A DNA stretch of 64,000 nucleotides. Origin: Sarcomyxa edulis. Lineage: Eukaryota > Basidiomycota > Agaricomycetes > Agaricales > Mycenaceae. Each line of letters starts with the position of its first letter. Positions within the stretch are counted from its first letter, which is position 1. Below, piece after piece: positions 1 to 11,184 of the stretch. The position numbers were made by a program, and so were the translations under genes. The notes beneath the pieces were generated by a model. It searched no databases and was not told where the DNA came from. It was given only the letters and a program-made list of their open reading frames with translations. The DNA lies in NCBI GenBank assembly GCA_009761415.1, contig QUOL01000011.1:1116001-1180000 (forward strand), read 5' to 3'.

Positions 1-2805
1 GAGAAATATCGCAAGCATGCTCTAAGTGTCTAATCAATGTCATTTTCTCGTTGCCTCCAAGGCTTTCCTTTTTCATCTCCGAGTCAACTGATCTCTCATC
101 CCTCTCGGCTGTATTTCTTGTCCCTGTCCCTGTCGTTTACAGGCTAGTCACTACCAATTCTCTTCGATCTGACTCCGCTCCGAATCGGACCCTCGTGCGG
201 ATGTGAGCTCATCTCACCTGCCTCCCATGCTCGGCTAACCAATTCCGGTAAGTGAATCCGTCCATTACTCTTTGTCCCAATGCAATCGTGCGTCACTGTT
301 ATGGCACGAGGCTTGAACTCTCCGTGGCTTCACGTAGATGTTTCAGGTTTTTTTGGGTGCAGGGCCGTTTGTATCTCGCAATTGGCCGCAAACACCCAGA
401 TCTACCGGGACACTTTGGGAGGCGCCTTGATCATCATCAATCCATGTTTGTATCATCTCCGATATCTATAATCTTCTCTGCATGCGTTGAATATATGTCT
501 GGCTTGGGAATCTGAAAGGAAAGACATATTGTGAGTCTATCCCTCTGCATAGTATCTAAATCAAGATCTTGACATTGTGTCGATGACCCGAATATCATGC
601 AGGGACAGGGGCCATGACACGTAACATTTGATTCTTTTGTCAGGCCCTGAATTTTAAGGTAAAATGGAATGGATTAGGTTCCTGATTAGGTGAGTCTTTT
701 GTTGCTATGACTAAATTATCTGAGGAAGAACGACCGCATAGTTGGATGGCTATGCGATCAATCTCCCTCAGATCTATTATTCAGATCTCTTGCAGTTGAA
801 GCTTAGTTGACTATTTGTTTCCTCCTCAATCTAAGTTGTGAGTGTCCTGAGCAGTAGCATAACCATTGAGAACTTTGAGATTTAAATGAGCCACTCATAA
901 TGAAAATAACTTGAGTAAGACTTGAGAGATTGAGGCAGACTGAAGGCAACATGGACACCAGCAAAAGTAGGTCCATGTGCATGACAGAATACTGTCCCTG
1001 AGTGAGAAAGTGATCAGTGATGTAATTTCGCTTCACGGTGTCCGTGCAATACGCGAAGGAAGCTTCGGATTTAGGATGTCGCTTTGGGCCGTTTTAGGTC
1101 ATGCCGGACCCAGATGGACGGATCCGATATGATTTCAGCCATATGACGGGATGCTTGAATAGTATTAAAGCTCACTCACCAAGTGAATCATGGCCCACCT
1201 TCCTCCCCTTGCCCAAACTATGCCCGTTTATTTTCCCATCAAACGACTCTCAACTCCACCCCCTCATTCATCTCTCCATCACATCTACACATTGTATCAC
1301 CAAAGGTATGTCAGGTATTCATTCTGTCCCAACATATGCTGAATGTGTTGTGATCTCGCAGAGGCCGTGTGGGCTCGATTGCGATCGAGCTGTGATTATC
1401 GCGGGCGGTTGTTTGGCAGGAGCCTCAGGTTGCAAATATCGTACGTCCATTTTCGGATTTTCCAGTCACGTTCATTTCCCACTGACGCTTATCAGCGCTT
1501 AGCGCTTATCGATTATCTTCGACAGTCTGCCAGTGGCCTTATCTCCATTTCGTCGCGATCACACCTACGCTCGAATACCTGCGATGCAAGACGCAAAAGC
1601 TCAGTCAATATCATTCCTCACACCCTTCGGCTCTCGCGCTTCCAACTCGATCTGTCACCGAGTATCGAGATCCAAAGAACAAAGTGATTCGCAAGGCTGC
1701 ATCGATAGTGAAACAGAGGGCGTAGTGGTTGATGATAACGATTCGGTTCGTCGTCGCTTTTAAACTACATATTTTTCGGACTAACCTTTGGTTGTGATTC
1801 CAGGGAGAGTTAGAGAGGCGGTCAGATCGGGGTCTGTAGATAATTGACGGTAAGTCGACTCAGATAAAATTTACTTTGGCCAGGAGCTCACTGATAAGTC
1901 ACCCCTAGTGCATAGTCTCGCACACCGTGAGAGAAACGCGTAGAGGGCACGGCAAAATGATTCGCATCCTGGCGTACTTCAAAGTCATAGAAATGGACTG
2001 TAAGCTCGGTACGTATTCCCATATCTCTCTTGAGACTGACTGATACTCATGTCGCCCTATGTAGGGTCCTTTAGATGCCGTATTTCGACGTCGATACGTC
2101 TCGAAACCTCGACTCAGCACCGTCCACAGATCCCGAAGTTCACTATCGAGTGAACTCTCTCCACCCCTTGGAAAACAGGGCTTGCCTCGTACATTGCAGA
2201 GCAACGCCGTTTTATCTTCAAGTCCGACAGCCACGTCATACCTTCTCGAATCCTTCGTTGGTCATTCTCGCGCTCCTGCTACAGACTCCCAAGGCAATCT
2301 GAACACGCGTCAGAGCCTCCTTCCCTCCATGTTCACCTTTGGCTATTCTATCCGATGGATTCTACCATCAGAATCTTGGGATAGAGGCCTTGCGGCGAGC
2401 ATCCTAGCACCTCTAGGATGAAATACACGCGTTGGTTAGTAGGAAATATATTTCCTCGCTGCCACGATGTATCAGGAGAGCGCAAAGCGTCCACCACATC
2501 TGGTATGTTCATCCTAGCTGTACAGAGTTCCTTTCCGGGCTCTAACCTTGTTTTTCAGCTCCACCTCACCTTCGCGTTGTCGCCTACCTAGTACATTGAG
2601 TTGTGTCGCCTAGTTCTCGACATCCAGGCCTCGTAGTGAGTAGGATTCACAATTCTTAATATCTAAATCGTGTGTTGACAGATGAACAAGGTCTTGGCAC
2701 CTCTTGTATCGACACGAGAGAGGAAGCGCCCTCTTACCCTGGTATGTCTAATTCTATAGTTTTATTTCTTCCCCACATTCTCATTCGATATTTGGGCTTC
2801 CGCAG
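1..2805 (+). other. Intron-rich tract without a conserved reading frame (possible spliced non-coding transcript)
   Basis: This stretch shows repeated plus-strand intron signals. Examples are a GTATGT donor near 1305 with a CAG acceptor near 1362, a GTACGT donor near 1441 with TATCAG near 1497, a donor near 1745 followed by CTAAC and an ATTCCAG acceptor near 1802, GTAAGT near 1850 with CCCTAG near 1908, GTACGT near 2008 with TATGTAG near 2065, and GTATGT near 2502 with CTCTAAC and TTTCAG. Exon-like segments between them are about 60-250 nt long. No reading frame of useful length runs across the predicted joins, and no protein family is recognisable. The tract leads directly into the module array at 2806, so both may belong to one plus-strand transcript. 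That link is inference; a fast-decaying pseudogene is the alternative. Confidence 0.4.
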
Positions 2806-5340
2806 ACTGCCCTTCCACTATCTACCTTCGGCTAACTCACGCGTCAAAAGCGAGGCCCATAATCTGAGATTTCGGCCCCGCGGCGAGCGGCATCACATAT
2901 CTAGGATAAAGTATCGTGTTCTTCGACGACGTCAGAGCTTACGCGCTGTCCCATTCGGAGTAAGAGGGCGCGTAGCGCCCTCGTCGTCTTATCTAGCTAT
3001 CATACTCCTCTATCTACCGTCCCCAAGTTCCAAGTTGTTATACAGAGTTACGACAATCCTCGTTCCAACCCCATCGACGTCTGCACCTTCGGCTAACTAA
3101 TGTCCCCATACATATCGACAAATATTTGAGACTTCGGCCCCGCGGCGAGCGGCCCCACACTTCTAGGATAAGATATCGTGTTCATCGACTCGGACAACAT
3201 CCGAGCTTACGCGTCGTCTTGTTTGGGGTAAGAGGGCGCGTAGCGCCCTTGACATCTTTGTATGTTTATTACAACCTTTCATGTCTCCCCGCAGACCCTA
3301 ATATGATATATAGCTCTTCGACAATCCTCGCTCGACCTCCCTACCCTCGGCTAACTTACGCGTCAAAAATCAAGGCCCAAAATCTGAGATTTCGGCCCCG
3401 CGGCGAGCGGCCACACGATTCTAGGATAAAGTATCGTGTTCACCAACAACTCCAAAGCTCGTGTACTGTATAGGTTGGAGTGAGAGGGCGCGTAGCGCCC
3501 TCGTCGTCCCGTATGTCTACCATTACGCTTCATCTCTCCTCCCAAGTTCTAACTTGATATATAGCCTTCCGCCAATCGATGGTTAACCTATATCTACATC
3601 TCTACCCTCGGCTAACTCACGCGCCCAAAAACAAGGCCCAAAATCTGAGATTTCGGCCCCGCGGCGAGCGGCCACACGATCCTATGATAAAATATCGTGT
3701 CCGCCAACAGCTTCTGTACTGTGTAGTGTGGAGTAAGAGGGCGCGTAGCGCCCTCGTCGTCTTGTGAGTCTATCATGACACTTCATCTGTCCTCCCAAAT
3801 TCTAACTTGATATACAGCCTTCCGCCAATCGATGTTGCACCTCTACATACATACCTACCCTCGGCTAACTCACGCACCAAAAAACAAGGCCCAAAATCTG
3901 AGATTCCGGCCCCGCGGCGAGCGGCTCCAACGATCTAGGATAAAGCCTACGTCGTCGTTGACATCCACATCCACGTAGCCCACTTGTCCTTTGAGTAGGA
4001 CTAAGAGGGCGCGGAGCGCCCTCAACCCCTCGTTCTCCAGCCCTCGTATGTGCATTCCACCCACGTATCTTCCACCCCCAAAATTCTAACTTGATATTCG
4101 GGCTTCCGGGAATCGCTATCATAGGTCCCTCCTCAACCCAACCTTCGGCTAGCTTTCATGCCAGAAAACACGGCCCAAAATCTGGGATTTTGGCCCCGCG
4201 GCGAGCGGTTTCACGATTCTAGGATGAAGTATCGTATTTCCCAACGACGAGTTCAAGGCTTGTGTAGTGTAGTGTGTAGTGTGGAGTAAGAGGGCGCGTA
4301 GCGCCCTCGCCCTCGTCGTCTCGTATGTCTATCATGCCACTTTATCCGTCCTCTCACATTCTAACTTCATATTTAGCTTTCCGCCAATGGATGTTTCACC
4401 TCCGTTCCAATCTTTCCTTTGGGTAATTCGCGCGCGTCAAACACGGTCGAAAACTCGAGACTTGCTGTGTATCAAGGTATGTCTGTTTCTTTTGTTTTCT
4501 TATATCATCTCACTCATCTATGTCTTCGTACAGTCTGACGCTGTTCTGTAAACGTCGTATCCCTCCCCCAGCACCCCAACTCTATATATCGGCTTCCGGA
4601 TATCGTCGTCCCTCTCTCCCTATCGCGTACCTTCTCAGACAGAAACCACGGTCGAAATCTTGAGATTTCGGCCTTGCGGCGAGCAATCTCGTCTTACTCT
4701 AGTATCTCACGAGTTGAACGATCAACGACGTTCAAGCTCGTTCTCTCCTTCAGTACACAGGCTCCGAAAGTCTGGTAAGTCTGTTTTGATCGTCCCACCA
4801 TCCTCCTCCCATTCTGACTTGATATCCAAGCTTCCGGGGATCGCTGTCACGGCTTCAGCCTTGGGACGACCCTTCACGCACCCGTACTCGATGTCAAGAC
4901 AAGGAGTTTACGGGTAGAACGAACGACGAACTAGATCTTTGTTCGTCGACTGCGCATTCATACTGTTGTACGTCTGTCGACTCAAACATTCTTTTCCTAA
5001 ACTAATTTGATTCTTAAGCTTCCGGGTATCGATCTTCTACCTCCACCCTCCTGGCCTTGCGGCGAGCATCCTTGTGGTACAGTCTGAGATGTCTCGAAGA
5101 CGAACGAAGTTTCCGAGTAACATCTGCTCCAGCGCGTGTAGAGTACCCACAACGCATCGTCGTAAGTCCATAACAATCATTCACACATCTCTCGACATTC
5201 TAACTCGTTAACCAGGCTTCCGACTATCGTTGTCTCAGCTCCATCCGCATACACATGGCTACCCTTGGCGCGACTCACTTGCAAGACTCGACGAACAAAA
5301 ACTTGAGATTTCGGCATTGCGGGGAGAAGTGTCACCGGTG
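2806..5340 (+). repeat. Tandem array of ~260-bp exon+intron modules
   Basis: About ten copies of a module recur with a period of roughly 225-280 bp (one gap of 385 bp). The conserved exon core is a GGCCCCGCGGCGAGCGG-type block, with centres near 2880, 3142, 3400, 3660, 3913, 4195, 4672, 5057 and 5318, plus a truncated copy near 4450 and a distant relative near 2393. Each module starts at CTTCCG..ATCG, carries CTCGGCTAACTCACG upstream of the core and, in six copies, a hairpin downstream. It ends in a canonical intron: GT(A/G)TGT/GTGAGT donor, TTCTAACTTGATAT branch region and AG acceptor. The introns at 3511-3564, 3764-3817 and 4323-4376 are each exactly 54 nt. The frame of the exon changes between copies and stops interrupt it, so coding is not supported. 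Copies in the middle are most alike, and the 3' copies (after 4400) are degraded, as expected of growth by unequal exchange. Confidence 0.85.
2964..4308. repeat. Six copies of a GC-rich hairpin, GAGGGCGC-GTA-GCGCCCTC
   Basis: A 19-nt inverted repeat (8-bp stem, 3-nt loop) occurs at 2964-2982, 3232-3250, 3484-3502, 3737-3755, 4005-4023 and 4290-4308. Four copies are identical. The 3232 copy ends in CTT rather than CTC, and the 4005 copy has GGA in the loop. Each lies 10-40 nt upstream of the module's 5' splice site. The sequence could fold in RNA or form a cruciform or protein-binding site in DNA. A rho-type terminator role is not expected in a fungus. It is more conserved than the exon around it, which suggests either selection or very recent copying. 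Confidence 0.85.
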
Positions 5341-6091
5341 TGTTTCCATGTCCTAACTCGAGTTCCTTTTTTTCACTGACTTACTTTGTAGGACTCGAAG
5401 CACAGCTCAATCTAGTTGTGTCGTTGCAAAGGTCCACTGGCGCTGTTCGGTCGTCACGAAGGTACGTTTAGTCTATTTCTATGTTTCCTACCACGATCTG
5501 ACCCGATATACAAGTTCTCGCGCACGTCGACATCGGCTAATTTGGAGGGAACGAGGCCCTTCAAGCTCATCATCGCGCGGTGGTATGTCCTCCGTACAAG
5601 TCCGTAGCTCGCATCTCATTTCCCCAAGGACATGCACGCCTCGCAGCTAACACCCGCACGACTCGCCGCTGGACATCGAGATAACGAGCCCTCGGGAGGG
5701 GAAACCCTGGAATTTTTAAAACTAGCCGACACTCCGTTTTGTAGATGCAGCTTTTTTTTGTTTGCAACTGTTTGTTTCTCTCGCCTACCTATAGCTAGTG
5801 CTCGTTATGCTAGTAGTTGTTATGTCCATCGCTCAGGCAACGCGAAGCTTCGAGTTCGAAGAGTATAACCACAAGAATGAAAACAAACAAGGATCACCAT
5901 AAAAGGCATATAAGCATCCCGGGCCGCCATCCGTCCTATCACTTGCCACCGTCGCGTCGCGTCAATAAAAGCAGAATACATACAAAACAATGCAATAGAT
6001 CTATCGAGTACTACCAATCCTAACCCTAACCCTACTACTCCCAGTCCCAGTCCCAGTCCCAGTCCCAGTCCCACTACCACGACTACTAGAT
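5341..6091 (+). other. Tail of the module tract, then 3' flank of the DnaJ gene
   Basis: Degraded intron signals continue: an acceptor TTTGTAG near 5391, a GTACGT donor near 5462 with a TACAAG acceptor near 5514, and a GTATGT donor near 5583. After about 5620 the signals stop. No coding region is recognisable. The last 100 bases are the 3' flank of the minus-strand DnaJ/TPR gene and contain simple repeats. Confidence 0.4.
6019..6074. repeat. Short telomere-like and (CCCAGT)n simple repeats
   Basis: CCTAACCCTAACCCTA (6019-6034), two and a half copies of the TTAGGG telomere unit read on the other strand, is followed by about six CCCAGT hexamers up to 6074. The tract begins 18 bases downstream of the DnaJ gene stop codon. 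Two and a half telomere units are too few to indicate a chromosome end; slippage from one hexamer into the other is the simplest origin. Confidence 0.7.
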
Positions 6092-8226
6092 TTAATGCCC
6101 GCCGTAACTATAATGGAACTGGAACCCCCCACCCGCACCCGCACCACCACTATGCCCACCACCACCATGCTGCTGCTGCTGCTGGAAGAACTGCGCAAAC
6201 GGATGAGCAGCCTGTCCAGCGAATGGTCCACCGGGTTGTTGTTCGTTGGGGTCGTCGCCGTTGTCGAAGCGGTGGCGGAGTTCTAGCCGGGGCAATGTGA
6301 GTACGAGGGTTAGTATGGGTGTGAGTATGGGAAAGAATGGATGAGATAGGACGGACCAGGCTTCGAAAGCACCTCATACGCCTCGTTCAACGCAGCCATC
6401 TTCGCTTCGCTACCGCCTTTGTCGGGGTGCGCTGTCATCACTGCTTTTCGGCTGCCATCGTACATCGTTAGCTAGCAATCAACGATATAGTTGGATACAC
6501 GTACTAAGCTTTCTTAATCCCCCTAGCATCCGCATCTCGAGGCGCACCCAGGACTTTATAATAGTCTTTCTGTCGGGACTGCTTCAACATCCTCTGGGCT
6601 CTTTGTAATCTCTGATGTACCTATCGCAATCATCGTCGTTAGTACCATCTTCCACAACCAATAACGAATGAAGTGGATGGCCTTACATCCCGATCAACCC
6701 TCCCCCCAACCTCAAAAGCCCTCTCAAGCACCTTAACCGCCTCCTCCCACCTTCCCCCCTCCGAGTCATCCAACAACAACGCCTCGCCCCTCCCCACCAA
6801 CCCATCCACATCCTCGCTCGCTCCGTCCATACCGAGTAACATCTCACACCATTTCGCGCCGCTTCGGATCGAGTTGAGCTTGATGTGCGATCGGCAGAGG
6901 GCGCGGATGAGGAGGAGCCGACGCGGGCTTGTGGTTAGTGGGTTTGGGAGGGGAATCGAGGCGGTGGTGCCCGGTGGTAGGAGTTGGTCCCTGGAGGTGT
7001 TAGCGATCAACGCCTCGTCAAACCTCTTCATCAAATCATCCCCCTTCCCCTTCCCCTTCCCCTTCCCCTCTCCCTTCCCCGTAAGCACCTCCAGCACCCC
7101 CCTCCAATCCTCCCTCCCCACCATCTCCTCAACCCTCCCAAACGCCTTATCGAACGATTTAACGAGTCGGTGTGCGGTGAGGCACGGGGTGGAGTCTGGG
7201 TCGAGGTGGAGGCATTGTTTTAGGGTGTTCATGGCTGCGGGGCTGGATGGAGAGGAGGAGGTGGTGGGTGGGAGGAGGAAGTAGGAGAGTCGGAAGATGC
7301 GGATTAGGGAGGGTGTTGTTGGTGGGGAGAGGTGTGTTAGTCGGCTGTTTCCATCCAATTCATTCGTTCGTTCGTTCATCCATTAGCATCATTTCAAAAC
7401 CTGAGATACTAGAAGTGAGAGGCGACTCACGTCAAATCCCCAACAGCACCCTCAACATCCCCAGCCGCCAACGCACACTCCGCTCTCACCTCCCTCACTT
7501 CAATCGAATGACTCGCCACCTTGAGTGCCTGCGACGCACTCTCGGTACACGCTGTCCAGAGCTGAGCTTTCTTCGCCGCTAACGCCTTTTTAGCGGCCTT
7601 CTCCGCTTCCGTCACGTCCACCATTAGTTCCTTCGCACTGGCGTCGGTGTTCTTCGCCTTGGAGGAATAGAGTTGTAGTGCAGAACGAGCTTCGGCCCAC
7701 CGCCCGTCTTTAGCGTGTATCCGGGCTTTCATGAGGAGCGCACCGTCGAATGACCCGGACCCGGATGTGAGGGAGAGGACTTTTTCGAAATCGTCGAGGG
7801 CGGGGGTGTGTCGGGAGAGTGAGAAGTAGGCGGTGGCGCGTTTGTAGTAGAGGAGGTAGTCTGTTGGGGATTGTTCTGGATTGTTCGTTCGTTAGCATGG
7901 TTTCGTTGGCGTGGTGTGGTGTGGTTAGAAGGGGGAGGAGAGTGGGGAGTGGGGAGAGTAGAGGGAGTAGAGTTCGTTAGTGTGGTGTAATTAGAGTAGA
8001 TAAATAACATTGAATACTCACCTATAGCCTCAGAATAAACCCTCGCAGCCTCATTGAACTGACCCGTGGAGAGGAGGAGGTTCGCCCTGTTGATGAGTGG
8101 GAGAAGACCTGGGGGGTATAGACCACCGCCCGAGGTTCCGGAGTTTGGGGATGGGTCTGCGTAGACATTTCCGAGAGTTAGGGTTAGTAGGAGTGGAAGG
8201 GAGAGGGATGGTAGCCGTAGTTTCAT
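6092..8226 (-). CDS. ER-type TPR/DnaJ co-chaperone (DNAJC3/P58IPK-like)
   Basis: Predicted 569-aa co-chaperone that would present unfolded proteins to an Hsp70 (BiP/Kar2) in the ER lumen. Exons, in gene order: 8226-8022, 7875-7431, 7344-6687, 6620-6505, 6451-6357, 6282-6092; all phases agree. The first 23 residues are a signal peptide (MKLRLPSLSLPLLLTLTLGN, then VYA). Helical TPR-like repeats follow to about residue 430, with the motifs NRANLLLSTGQFNEAARVYS and YKRATAYFSLSRHTPALDDF. The J domain begins with DYYKVLGAPRDAD near 450, has the essential HPD at 482-484, and ends with ELRHRFDNGDDP before a Gln/Gly-rich tail. TPRs before a C-terminal J domain is the DNAJC3 order. A (GK)n tract of CCCCTT hexamers sits in exon 3 (about 7040-7085). 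No ER-retention tetrapeptide ends the protein (it ends YGGH), which is odd for a luminal protein. Confidence 0.9.
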
Positions 8227-8704
8227 TGGATTGGGTGGAGGAGACTAGAGGAGGTTAGGTGAGGAGGAGGAGGAGAGAATGTTCGAGTTCAAGTGAGAGT
8301 CACGCGTGACGGTTCCACGTCGCTGCACAGTCTGGGACGGGCCGGGGGTCCGAGGGCTGTTCGCTGCTGGCAGAGATGAAAATTCGTGACTAGTACACCC
8401 TACCAGCTACTGCAGATCCGAAGAGTATCCGTAGAACGGTAAACAGGTGAGCTAGTCAATCTAAGATTCGTCCGTAGTAGTACTCACTCGAGCTTCAGAT
8501 CCGAAGAGCACCCGTAAATGGCCGTAAAGCACAGGTAAGTACGCCCTTGCATCTCGAGTTCATTCATTGCTGACCTTCACGACTCCTAGACAAGAGACAG
8601 GTTGATAGAGGCTCGAGGCCTCAGCTTCAACCTCTTCCACGTACGCGGAAAACATCATATCGCAATCTTGTGGAACAGGAACAGGAACTGGAACTGAAAC
8701 TGGT
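8227..8704. other. Divergent intergenic region, DnaJ promoter side
   Basis: This is the upstream side of the minus-strand DnaJ/TPR gene. A related phrase, CAGATCCGAAGAG(C/T)A(C/T)CCGTA, occurs twice, near 8413 and 8498. I see no gene and no clear core promoter motif. Confidence 0.5.
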
Positions 8705-10440
8705 GAATGGCCCGGACATGGTTTGCTTTTCATCATGATTGAGTTCGTTCGATGGTTAACTCTGATATACCTATTTTCGAACGAAAAGGTTCCTTACAAA
8801 ACATGCATAGGATTGTAATTGAAGGAAGAAAAAGATACTCAGTATTCGCAAATCCTTCCCCATTCCCATTGTCCTCGTAAATCCAACCTCAAAAATCTAA
8901 TAAGGTGCGCTCTTTGCCTACACCCCATTCCCACCTCCATTCCCATTCCCATACATCGATTCATTCCATTTCGCTGCCCGCTGATTACAAGATTCCTGAA
9001 CCCGTCGAGGGTCCTAGCTTGTCTTTGTGACGAGCTGGGATTGCTCCTCTGGTGGGGAGTCTTCAGACGCGGGCGTGGGTGTGGACGTGGCTCAGATCCG
9101 GATGCGATTGATTTGCATTACGAGGAGCTGGGAGGAGGATAATTGATGATCATCTTCTACAAAAAAGTACGTATACGTATACGCCTCTGCATCAAGTTGA
9201 GTCTATCAAGTACTGAAATTCGTGACTCCCCGTTTCCGCCAGGTTGAAAAACAGACAGAAGCTCGAACAGTTATGCACGTGAAATGACACGACTGTTGAA
9301 GGGCATGGTTTGCTTTTCGTGGACTTCGTTCGATGATTTTACTCTGATATATCTTATTCTTTTAGCGAAGGGCATCGTTCCAGTGTTATTGAGATGTGTA
9401 AGTACATCCAAGTCTTCCACCTCCTCCATAAGATCAAATCTGGAAGGGAGAATAGTAGTAGTCGATATTCGCAATCCTTTCACGTTGGACTCGTATATCC
9501 AACCTCAAAAATCTAACAAGGTGCGCTCCCTGCCTACACCCCATTCCCTTTTCCATTCCCATTCCCTTACATCGTGTCGTTCCATTCTATTGCCCACCGA
9601 CTATAAGATTATCCAAACCTGTCGAGGGTCCAAGCTTGTCTTTGCGACGAGCTGGGATTGCTCCTCTGGTGGGGAGTCTTCAGACGCGGGCGTGGGTGTG
9701 GGCGTGGGCGTGACTCAGATTCGGATTCGGATGCGATTGATTGCATTACGAGGAGCTGGGAGGAGGATAATGACTATCTTATACAAGAAGTACGTATAAG
9801 TATACGCCTCTGCATCAAGTTGAGTCTATCAAGTACTGAAGTCCGTGACTCCCCGTTTCCGCCAGGTTCGAAAAACAGACAGAAGCTCGAACAGTTATGC
9901 ACGTGAAACGACACGAACACGACTGTTGAAGGGCATGGTTTGCTCTTCATGGATTTCGCTCGATGATTTACTCTGATATATCTTATTCTTCTAGCAAAGG
10001 ACATCTGTTATCGAAATGTGTACATTCAATCCTTCCACCTCCTCCATAGGGTCACATCGGGAAGGGAGAATAGTAGTGGTCAATATTCGCAATCCTTTCA
10101 CGTTGGACTCGCTCGTAGGTCCAACCTCAAAAATCCAACAAGGTGCGCTCCCTACCTACACCCCACCTCCATCTCCATCTCCATCTCCACACATCGCGTC
10201 GTTCCATTCCGCTGCCCGCCAATCACAAGATTCCTGAACCCGTCGAGAGTTCAAGCTTGTCTTTGCGACGAGCTGGGATTGCTCCTCTGGTGGGGAGTCT
10301 TCAGACGCGGGCGTGGGTGTGGGCGTGTGCGGGGCTCATATTCGGATCCAGATACGGATGCGATTGATAGTATACAGTGATGGTATTCGCCGTGCCTTGG
10401 AGATGATCTTAACTCGGAAGGTGGCTGCGTGGGCGAGTTA
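8705..10440. repeat. Three ~620-bp tandem repeat units
   Basis: Three diverged copies run head to tail, roughly 8705-9300, 9300-9930 and 9930-10440. The shared block GAGCTGGGATTGCTCCTCTG starts near 9032, 9649 and 10269, spacings of 617 and 620. Other blocks recur in order: GGCATGGTTTGCT, TCTGATATATCTTATTCTT (the first copy is diverged), CCAACCTCAAAAATC, GAACCCGTCGAG and a GGGCGTGGGTGTGG minisatellite. Each unit holds intron-like elements (a TTCTTTTAG acceptor, then a GTAAGT or GTGTAC donor) but no conserved frame. The short open frames within it translate differently in each copy, so I treat it as non-coding. Confidence 0.85.
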
Positions 10441-10479
10441 GCTTAGCCCGAAGCTCCACTTGCTTCTGATCTGGAGCTG

Positions 10480-10990
10480 GGAGGAGGAGAGGTTAAGACC
10501 GAACTCACGAATCTTGTTGATATTGGGTGAGTCCAATCTATGCTCGCCTCTAGTTTCTCCCTCAAAAATGCTACTCAATCGAATACATCCATTCGCAGAT
10601 ATAAACCCTCGTCTTTGCGCAATCAATTGACGCTTTTCGTCGCTCAAGCTCAAGACTACAAAGACGATCTACACATAGGTGACCTGAGACAAACAAACAA
10701 GCAAGCAAGGTCGACCACTGTCTTCTGATCCTGCATTGCGAGGAGGAAGAAAAGTTGAAACCGAAAGTCTCGAAGCCTAATTATCTTTTCTATTCTTCTC
10801 AGTGAGTCCAGTCTGTCCTCGCCCCTGGTTCCTCCTTTCCGAAAACCCACTCATCCAAATATACTCATTAGTAGATATAAAATCCTCGGCTTTGCGCAGA
10901 CGATTGTTGTTGATGTCGCTCAAGCTCAAGATTACAGAGACGATATACACATACGTAGCCTGAGACAACCAAGGAAGATGGAAGATCATG
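10480..10990. repeat. Direct duplication of a ~260-bp unit
   Basis: Two related units, about 10480-10715 and 10740-10985, share in order GAGGAGA/GAGGAAG, GTGAGTCCA(A/G)TCT, CCATTCGCAGATATAAA versus TCATTAGTAGATATAAA, CTTTGCGCA, GTCGCTCAAGCTCAAGA and ACGAT(C/A)TACACATA. They are clearly one sequence copied once and diverged. No protein is conserved between the two. The duplication follows straight after the three 620-bp units and ends about 200 bases before the RBR ligase gene, so it may lie in that gene's promoter or leader. Confidence 0.8.
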
Positions 10991-11184
10991 TCACGTACGT
11001 TTATATCACTACCTCAGCGTCAAAAGAGCCCAGAACTACCATTGTAGCAATAATAGACCTGCCTCATGTTGTCCTCGTTCAACTCTTAAGCTTCTGCGCA
11101 GCGCCAGTGCTGTCCTTATAGTTTAGGAGGCTAGGACTATGCTTCCACCCTCTGTCTCACCTGTACGTCCTGCCCACAGACGAA

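Noticed and set aside
3126..3473. Protein RPRGERP... encoded by the module array
   Set aside because: The frame is open in two copies but shifts or stops in the others, and translation runs through the introns. Coding is not supported.
2806..5340. CRISPR-like or rDNA-like repeat array
   Set aside because: Unit length (~260 bp), internal introns and lack of short identical repeats with spacers exclude CRISPR, and no rRNA sequence is present.
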